Origin: Aromatoleum toluvorans
GTDB lineage: Bacteria; Pseudomonadota; Gammaproteobacteria; Burkholderiales; Rhodocyclaceae
Length of the DNA: 35,085 nucleotides
Reading direction: 5' to 3'
NCBI RefSeq assembly: GCF_012910905.1
Contig: NZ_WTVN01000040.1
Location: 1 to 35,085, forward strand
The translations under genes were made by a program, and so were the position numbers. This document shows, in pieces, positions 25,314-35,085 of this stretch (position 1 is the stretch's first letter; each line of letters starts with the position of its first letter). Below the pieces are notes generated by a model. It was not told where the DNA came from, ran no database searches, and worked only from the letters and a program-made list of their open reading frames with translations.

Positions 25314-27590
25314 TCAGCGCTGGCGCTGGGCCGCCTCGACCGCGGTGAGCGCCGTCATGTTGACGATGCGGCGCACCGTCGCCGACGGCGTGAGGATATG
25401 CACCGGGCGCGCCGCGCCGAGCAGGATCGGGCCGACCGTCATGCCTTCGCCCGCCGCCGTCTTGAGCAGGTTGAAGGCGATGTTGGCGGCGTCGAGCGTC
25501 GGGAAGATCAGCAGGTTGGCGGCGTCGCGCATGCGCGCGTTCGGGAAGATGCGCAGGCGCAGGTCCGCGTCGAGCGCGGCATCGCCGTGCATTTCGCCTT
25601 CGACCTCGAGTTCCGGATGGCGCTCGTGCAGCAGGCGCAGAGCGGCACGCATCTTCTCGGCGGTCGGCGAATCGGCGCTGCCGAAGGACGAATGCGACAG
25701 TAGCGCGACCTTGGGCGTCATGCCGAAGCGCGACATCTCCTCGGACGCCAGCAGCGTCATCTCGACGATCTGTTCCGGCGACGGGTCGTAGTTGATGTAG
25801 GTGTCGGCGAGGAACAGCGTGCGCTCGGGCAGGTTCACGACGTTGAGCGCGTAGCAGTGCCTGACGCCCTCGCGCCGCCCGACGACCTTCTCGATGAAGT
25901 CGAGGTGCAGGCGGTGCATGCCGTAGGTGCCGCAGATGAGGCCGTCGCCGTAGCCGAACTTCAGCAGCAGCGCACCGATCAGCGTCGTGCGGCGGCGGAC
26001 TTCCTTCTTCGCGTACTCGACCGACACGCCCTCGCGCTCCATGAGGCCGTGGTAGTAGGTCCACAACTCCTTGAAGCGGGGATCGGAGTCCGGGTTCACC
26101 AGTTCGAAATCCTGGTCGGCGCGCATGCGCAGGCCGAAGCGTTCGATGTTGGCGTGCACGACGTCCGGGCGGCCGATCAGGATCGGACGCGCAAGACCTT
26201 CATCGGCCACCGTCTGCACCGCGCGCAGCACGCGCTCGGATTCGCCCTCGGCGAAGATGATGCGCTGGTTCGTGCCGCGCGCCGCGGCGAACACGGGCTT
26301 CATGATCAGGCCCGAATGCCACACGAAGTTGTTGAGTTGCGTGCGGTACGCATCCCAGTCGGTGATCGGGCGCGTCGCGACGCCCGAGGCCATGCCCGCT
26401 TCGGCGACCGCCGGGGCGATCTTGACGATGAGGCGCGGGTCGAAGGGGCGCGGAATGATGTACTCGGGACCGAAGCCCGACACCTTCTCGCCGTACGCGG
26501 CGGCGACGATGTCGCTCTGCTCGGCGCGCGCGAGCTCGGCGATCGCCTTCACCGCGGCGAGCTGCATCTCGTCGGTGATCGTGGTCGCGCCGACGTCCAG
26601 CGCACCACGGAAGATGAAGGGGAAGCACAGCACGTTGTTGACCTGGTTCGGGTAGTCCGAACGGCCGGTGGCGATGATCGCGTCGTCGCGCACGCCCTTC
26701 ACGAGCTCCGGCAGGATCTCCGGCGTCGGGTTCGCGAGCGCGAGGATCAGCGGCTTCGCCGCCATCTTCGCCACCATCTCGGGCTTGAGCACGCCACCCG
26801 CGGAGAGGCCGAGGAAGACGTCCGCCCCCTCGATCACCTCGGCGAGCTTGCGTGCGCTGGTCGCCTTCGCGTAGCGCGCCTTGATCGGATCCATCAGCAC
26901 GGTGCGGCCTTCATAGACCACGCCTTCGAGATCGGTGACCCAGATGTTCTCGACCGGGATACCGAGCTTTTCGAGCAGCCCCAGGCAGGCGAGCGCCGCG
27001 GCCCCTGCGCCGGAGGTCACGAGCTTGACCTTCTTGAGGTCCTTGCCGAGCAGATGCAGGCCGTTGAGGATCGCCGCGCCGACGACGATCGCGGTGCCGT
27101 GCTGGTCGTCGTGGAAGACCGGGATCTTCATCCGCTCGCGCAGGCGCGCCTCGATGTAGAAGCACTCGGGCGCCTTGATGTCCTCGAGGTTGATGCCGCC
27201 GAAGGTCGGCTCCAGCGCCGCGATCATGTCGACGAGCTTGTCCGGGTCGTTCTCGGCGATCTCGAGGTCGAAGACGTCGATGCCGGCGAACTTCTTGAAC
27301 AGCACGCCCTTGCCTTCCATGACCGGCTTGGCGGCGAGCGGGCCGATGTTGCCCAGGCCGAGCACCGCGGTGCCGTTGGTGACGACGCCGATCAGGTTGC
27401 TGCGCGCGGTGAAGTTCGCGGCTTCGGCCGGCTCCTCGACGATCGCGTCGCAGGCCGCGGCAACCCCCGGGGAATAGGCCAGCGACAGGTCGCGCTGGTT
27501 GGAAAGCACTTTCGTGGGGGTGACCGAGATCTTGCCCGGTCGCGGATAGCGGTGGTAATCGAGCGCCGCGGCGCGGATCGTTTCGTCCAT
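25314..27590 (-). CDS. maeB: NADP-dependent malic enzyme, MaeB type
   Basis: Oxidative decarboxylation of malate to pyruvate plus CO2, usually with NADP, supplying pyruvate and NADPH when cells grow on organic acids. The start is ATG 27590 ([16 protein letters not shown]), giving 758 residues. The N-terminal half is a malic enzyme: [11 protein letters not shown], the [31 protein letters not shown] segment, and an NAD(P)-binding fold with [17 protein letters not shown]. The C-terminal third (about 430-758) is the phosphotransacetylase-like domain that in MaeB is regulatory, not catalytic. It is divergent from pckG across a shared 326-base region. Confidence 0.95.
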   Translation of the reverse strand: MDETIRAAALDYHRYPRPGKISVTPTKVLSNQRDLSLAYSPGVAAACDAIVEEPAEAANFTARSNLIGVVTNGTAVLGLGNIGPLAAKPVMEGKGVLFKKFAGIDVFDLEIAENDPDKLVDMIAALEPTFGGINLEDIKAPECFYIEARLRERMKIPVFHDDQHGTAIVVGAAILNGLHLLGKDLKKVKLVTSGAGAAALACLGLLEKLGIPVENIWVTDLEGVVYEGRTVLMDPIKARYAKATSARKLAEVIEGADVFLGLSAGGVLKPEMVAKMAAKPLILALANPTPEILPELVKGVRDDAIIATGRSDYPNQVNNVLCFPFIFRGALDVGATTITDEMQLAAVKAIAELARAEQSDIVAAAYGEKVSGFGPEYIIPRPFDPRLIVKIAPAVAEAGMASGVATRPITDWDAYRTQLNNFVWHSGLIMKPVFAAARGTNQRIIFAEGESERVLRAVQTVADEGLARPILIGRPDVVHANIERFGLRMRADQDFELVNPDSDPRFKELWTYYHGLMEREGVSVEYAKKEVRRRTTLIGALLLKFGYGDGLICGTYGMHRLHLDFIEKVVGRREGVRHCYALNVVNLPERTLFLADTYINYDPSPEQIVEMTLLASEEMSRFGMTPKVALLSHSSFGSADSPTAEKMRAALRLLHERHPELEVEGEMHGDAALDADLRLRIFPNARMRDAANLLIFPTLDAANIAFNLLKTAAGEGMTVGPILLGAARPVHILTPSATVRRIVNMTALTAVEAAQRQR

Positions 27591-29764
<2,174 letters not shown>

Positions 29765-29796
29765 ACCTTCCCGCCGGCCACGGCCGGCTGAACGAG

Positions 29797-29829
29797 CAAA
29801 AGCGCCGCGCGTCGGCGCTTTTGTTTTTT
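29797..29829 (+). terminator. Rho-independent terminator after pckG
   Basis: A perfect 11-bp stem CAAAAGCGCCG/CGGCGCTTTTG (29797-29807 with 29813-29823) with a five-base loop is followed by TTTTTT (29824-29829). Confidence 0.93.
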
Positions 29830-29837
29830 CGGTCCCC

Positions 29838-29843
29838 TACAAT
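29838..29843 (+). promoter_or_regulatory. Possible promoter -10 of the aminotransferase gene
   Basis: TACAAT (29838-29843) is 32 bases before the ATG. The 17-base-spaced -35 position falls in the pckG terminator and is a poor match. Confidence 0.35.
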
Positions 29844-29874
29844 TTCACATTGACCGCCCCGAGGAGTAGCACGC

Positions 29875-31035
29875 ATGACACCGCATCTCGCCCGCCGCAC
29901 CGCCGACATCCAGCCCTTCCACGTGATGGAGCTGCTGCGCCGCGCGCGCGAGCTCGAGGCGGCGGGGCGCGACATCATCCACATGGAAGTCGGCGAACCC
30001 GACTTCGCGACGCCGCAGCCGATGATCGACGCGGCGACGCGCTTCCTCGCCGGCGGCGACGTGCATTACACGGCCGCCCTCGGCCTGCCGCAGCTGCGCG
30101 AGGCGATTGCGCGCTTCTACCACGAGCGCTTCGGCGCGGATGTCGCGCCCGAGCGCATCATCGTCACGCCGGGTGCGTCCGGTGCGCTGATGCTGGCGCT
30201 GGCCGCGACGACCGACCCGGGCGACGAATGGCTGCTGCCCGACCCCGGCTATCCGTCGAACCGCCACCTCGTGCGCAGTTTCGAAGGCGCGCCGCGGGCG
30301 CTGCCGGTGGGGGCGGAGACGCGCTACCAGCCGACGCCCGATCAGGTCGCGAGCGCCTGGACGGCGCGCACTCGCGGGCTGGTCGTCGCGAGCCCGTCGA
30401 ACCCGACCGGCACCCTGCTCGACCCGGCCGAACTCGCGGCGCTGCGTGCGACGGTGCTCGCGCGCCAGGGCACGCTGATCGTCGACGAGATCTACCAGGG
30501 ACTGACCTACGGCGTCGAGGCGAGCACCGTGCTGAAGTCGATGGACGACGTCTTCGTCGTGAACAGCTTTTCCAAGTACTTCGGGATGACCGGCTGGCGC
30601 CTGGGCTGGCTCGTCGCGCCGCCGGCCTACGTGCGCGAGATCGAGAAGCTCGCGCAGCATTTCTTCATCTCGCCGTCCACGCCGGCGCAGCACGCCGCGC
30701 TGGCCGCCTTCGCGCCGGCTACGATAGCGATCCTGGAAGCCCGTCGGCACGAGTTCGCACAGCGTCGCGACACGCTGCTGCCGGCGCTGCGCGAGCTGGG
30801 CTTCATCGTCGGTGCGGAGCCGCAGGGCGCGTTCTACATCTACGCGGACGTCTCGCACCTGGCCGACGACAGCGAGGCGCTCGCGCACCGCCTGATCGAG
30901 GAAGCGGGGGTCGCGGCGACGCCGGGGCTGGATTTCGGCGACAACCAGCCGCGCCGCCACCTGCGCATCGCCTACACGAACCGCCGCGAACGCCTGCTGG
31001 AAGCGGCCGAGCGCATCGCACGCATGCGCGCCTGA
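29875..31035 (+). CDS. PLP-dependent class I/II aminotransferase
   Basis: Transfers an amino group between an amino acid and a 2-oxoacid using pyridoxal phosphate. The start is ATG 29875 with GAGGAG eight bases upstream; the product has 386 residues, typical of fold type I. Conserved features are HMEVGEPDF (36-44), the PLP-stacking and contact segment PSNPTGT (174-180), IVDEIYQGL (202-210) with the Asp that pairs with PLP, the Schiff-base lysine in NSFSKYFGMTGWRLGW (Lys234), and a C-terminal Arg of the RIAYTN segment. The exact substrate cannot be read; related enzymes in this clade act on aspartate or alanine/glutamate. It lies between the pckG terminator and a hairpin, so it is probably a single-gene unit. 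Confidence 0.92.
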   Translation: MTPHLARRTADIQPFHVMELLRRARELEAAGRDIIHMEVGEPDFATPQPMIDAATRFLAGGDVHYTAALGLPQLREAIARFYHERFGADVAPERIIVTPGASGALMLALAATTDPGDEWLLPDPGYPSNRHLVRSFEGAPRALPVGAETRYQPTPDQVASAWTARTRGLVVASPSNPTGTLLDPAELAALRATVLARQGTLIVDEIYQGLTYGVEASTVLKSMDDVFVVNSFSKYFGMTGWRLGWLVAPPAYVREIEKLAQHFFISPSTPAQHAALAAFAPATIAILEARRHEFAQRRDTLLPALRELGFIVGAEPQGAFYIYADVSHLADDSEALAHRLIEEAGVAATPGLDFGDNQPRRHLRIAYTNRRERLLEAAERIARMRA

Positions 31036-31055
31036 GAACACCGGGAACGAACTGC

Positions 31056-31077
31056 GCGGGGCGGGGAAGCGCCCCGC
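31056..31077. terminator. Hairpin between aminotransferase and transglycosylase genes (convergent)
   Basis: GCGGGGCG (31056-31063) pairs with CGCCCCGC (31070-31077) around a six-base loop, between two converging stops. No T-run is seen. Confidence 0.5.
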
Positions 31078-31083
31078 CCGTCG

Positions 31084-31821
31084 TCAGACGCCGGCCTCGG
31101 CCGTCTTCGCGCGCGCCGCGGCGGCGAGCAGGCGCTTCTGCAACGCCAGCACCTTGTTCGCGTAGCTCGCGCTCGGATCGCTCAGGGCACCGCCGTAATA
31201 CTGCAGCGCCGACTGTATGCTGCCGAAGCGCTGCACGCCCTCGACCAGCACCTGCGTGCCGACCCGGATGTTGAGCATCGGGTCGAACAGCGCATCCTCG
31301 CCGGCGTTGCGGCCGATCTTGTCGAGGTGGAAACGCGGGATCACCTGCATCAGGCCCTGCGCGCCCATGTGGCTCTCGGCGAACGGATTGAAGCTCGACT
31401 CGATCGCCATCACGGCAACAATCAGCAGCGGATCGACGCCGAGCTTGCGGCCGCTGCGTTCGGCCGCGGCAAGCAGCGGCTCGAGCGAGCGTGGCGAGAT
31501 CTTGTAGCGCTCCAGGACATAATCCCGCACGCCCCGCATCTCCGCCGACAGGACGCCCGGGTCGACGAGCCTCGGGCGCACGGGCTCGACGGGCCGTTGC
31601 TCGACCACCGGCTGCTCGACGGCGGTCACCTGCACCCGCTCGGCGGGCTCCGCGACACTCGCACCGACATCGGCGTAAGTGACCGGCTCCGTCATCAGAT
31701 AGCCCGCGCCGACGAACGCGACGAGCGCGAACGCGGTGAGCATCAGACTGGCGTGGACGAAATGCACGAAGAATGCGGCCGCGCTATGACGCCTGCGGCC
31801 AGGACAAGTTGCGTAAGTCAT
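31084..31821 (-). CDS. Lytic transglycosylase, SLT domain
   Basis: Cleaves peptidoglycan between MurNAc and GlcNAc, leaving 1,6-anhydro ends. The 245-residue protein has a cytoplasmic basic start, one membrane segment (about 16-42), a Pro/Val/Glu-rich periplasmic linker (about 45-90) and an SLT domain (about 105-235). The catalytic Glu141 is in AIESSFNP, with GAQGLMQVIP (153-162) and the LNIRVGTQVL and ALQYYGG motifs after it. The start is ATG 31821 with GGGAGG. It may feed AmpD, encoded nearby, with anhydro-muropeptides. A 250-base leader precedes it. Confidence 0.93.
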   Translation of the reverse strand: MTYATCPGRRRHSAAAFFVHFVHASLMLTAFALVAFVGAGYLMTEPVTYADVGASVAEPAERVQVTAVEQPVVEQRPVEPVRPRLVDPGVLSAEMRGVRDYVLERYKISPRSLEPLLAAAERSGRKLGVDPLLIVAVMAIESSFNPFAESHMGAQGLMQVIPRFHLDKIGRNAGEDALFDPMLNIRVGTQVLVEGVQRFGSIQSALQYYGGALSDPSASYANKVLALQKRLLAAAARAKTAEAGV

Positions 31822-32228
31822 CGGTACCTCCCTGCTGCGACCATGCCCTCGACCGCGGCGCCAACAGCGCGCCCAGGCACACTTCGCCTGTCGGTCCGAA
31901 AATCACGTCTTCAGTGGCTGATCGAGCGCGCAACAGCAACCAGGTCCGCGCCCGGCGGGAGAAGGGACGCACCGCTTCGTGCTGCCCCGAGGCACCCGGA
32001 GTCCGCTCCGGATCTGACGCCTCCCCGCATCCAATTTTTCGAAAATTTCCGCTGCTGCAGTGCAGCAACGGGCGCTACTTTATTGTTTTTACTGACTTTG
32101 GTCAACGACACGGGGGCCTGACGAGGCACCGCAGCCGTCTTCCCGAGGGCGAAGTCTTGCACGACCTTCCCTGCAATGGGTGCCAAAAAATTGTCACAAA
32201 AGTTGAAATAACGGCTTTTCGGGACCGA
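31822..32228 (-). promoter_or_regulatory. Promoter and long structured leader of the transglycosylase gene
   Basis: This 400-base gap has no convincing gene. On the minus strand -35 TTGACC (32100-32105) and -10 TAAAGT (32077-32082), spacer 17, predict a start near 32070. The predicted leader of about 250 bases carries an inverted repeat TGCTGCA-N-TGCAGCA (32053-32067) at its 5' end. A possible three-way junction follows: GCGGG/CCCGC (31955-31959 with 32024-32028) closes a hairpin GCAC/GTGC (31969-31972 with 31979-31982) and a two-tier hairpin GAGGC/GCCTC (31989-31993 with 32019-32023) topped by CCGGAG/CTCCGG (31996-32001 with 32006-32011). No known riboswitch class was recognised. Confidence 0.5.
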
Positions 32229-32886
32229 TCAGGCCCTGTCCGATGCCGGGTCGGTGGCGTTCTCGGGGGCCGGTCCGCAGGCGATCCCGGGCCGATCCAG
32301 GGCCAGCCGCACGCACATCCAGTCGAAGAACGGGCCGGGGTCGGTCTTGCGTCCGGGGGCGATGTCCGAATGCCCCGTCACCGCCTCGATCGGATGGCGC
32401 GTGCTCAGCTCGCGCAGCAGCGCCGCCAGCCGTTCGTACTGCACCGCTTCGAAGGGCTGCGTGTCGCAGCCTTCCAGCTCGATGCCGATGGAAAAGTCGT
32501 TGCAGCGCTCGCGCCCGCGCCAGGTCGACACGCCCGCGTGCCAGGCGCGGGCATCGGTCGGCACGAACTGCAGCAGCGTGCCGTCGCGGCGGATGAAGAA
32601 GTGTGCCGAGACGCGCAGATGGCCGATGGTCGCGTAATACGGGTGGGCCGCGGGGTCGAGGGCGTTGGTGAAGAGCTGCTCGACGCCGGGGCCGCCGAAC
32701 TCGTCGGGCGGCAGGCTGATCGCATGGACGACGATCAGCGTGACGTCCGTGCCCGGCGGGCGGGCGTCGCAATTCGGCGACGGGCAGCGCAGTGCAGCGC
32801 CGATCCAGCCTCCCCCGCCCCAGCCCTGCCCGGTGCCGCCTGCCGCGTCCGGCACGCCGCTCTGCCCCGCGACGGCGGAGGTCCGC

Positions 32887-32894
<8 letters not shown>
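32229..32894 (-). CDS. ampD: 1,6-anhydro-N-acetylmuramyl-L-alanine amidase AmpD
   Basis: Cytoplasmic zinc amidase that removes the peptide from anhydro-MurNAc during cell-wall recycling; in many bacteria it keeps AmpC induction low. The start is taken as ATG 32894, giving 221 residues. The first 28 or so are Gly/Ala-rich and not conserved. From [19 protein letters not shown] the match to E. coli AmpD is strong: [68 protein letters not shown] and [14 protein letters not shown]. Zinc ligands are His57, His175 and Asp185. The start overlaps the ygiQ stop by eight bases. A later start is possible. Confidence 0.94.

Positions 32895-35085
<2,191 letters not shown>

Noticed and set aside
31830-32075. 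A c-di-GMP (GEMM) or c-di-AMP (ydaO) riboswitch in the same leader
   Set aside because: The stems suggest structure, but the conserved loop sequences of these classes were not found.
31911-32186. A 91-codon minus-strand open frame in the transglycosylase leader
   Set aside because: It begins with TTG, has no Shine-Dalgarno, contains the predicted promoter, and shows no family; more likely leader sequence.
32165-32190. A sigma54-type -24/-12 promoter (TGGCAC...TTGCA) upstream of the transglycosylase
   Set aside because: The GG and GC elements are two bases too close together for sigma54, and a good sigma70 pair lies nearer the gene.

Overview
The window is about 35 kb of chromosome from a GC-rich betaproteobacterium, most likely of the Rhodocyclales (Azoarcus/Thauera/Aromatoleum group). 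That placement is an inference from four things: the high G+C with strong third-position GC, the rpsF-priB-rpsR-rplI block followed by dnaB, the GTP-type PEP carboxykinase, and the style of the 16S 5' end and rRNA leader. No phage, transposon, CRISPR or tRNA was seen. It reads as core genome with a few lineage-specific genes.

Layout. 1-461: the 5' end of a 16S rRNA gene on the minus strand, its leader, and two tandem promoters that abut the end of dnaB. 462-3493: minus-strand cluster rpsF-priB-rpsR-rplI, a terminator, then dnaB. 3581-3750: a very large nested palindrome. 3786-7871: hrpA. 8039-9766: a minus-strand group of a small unknown ORF, a repeat-rich beta-solenoid-like protein and a GNAT-like acetyltransferase. 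9995-13887: a divergent LysR regulator, a Yip1-type membrane protein, a coupled pair of hypoxanthine-DNA glycosylase-like and HI0933-type flavoprotein genes, and the fluoride channel crcB. 14105-20197: glnS, then a MacAB-like tripartite exporter whose ABC part is split into one ATPase and two FtsX-type permeases. Between glnS and the exporter is a compact RNA-like structure that buries the Shine-Dalgarno of the adaptor gene.

20221-25215: a small cysteine-containing protein with a possible FNR-type site, an RluF-like pseudouridine synthase with a long basic tail, an IclR regulator, a PbpG-like D,D-endopeptidase and a patatin-like hydrolase. 25314-29764: divergent maeB (malic enzyme) and pckG (PEP carboxykinase), together a C4/C3 control point for gluconeogenesis and growth on organic acids. 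29875-35085: a class I/II aminotransferase, a lytic transglycosylase with a long structured leader, and an overlapping ygiQ-ampD pair; ygiQ runs off the right edge. Peptidoglycan metabolism recurs here: PbpG cuts cross-links, the transglycosylase releases anhydro-muropeptides and AmpD recycles them.

No large undescribed gene system is obvious. The best candidates for new biology are the structured RNA-like element before the exporter, the hrpA-rpsF palindrome, the solenoid/GNAT gene pair and the transglycosylase leader.
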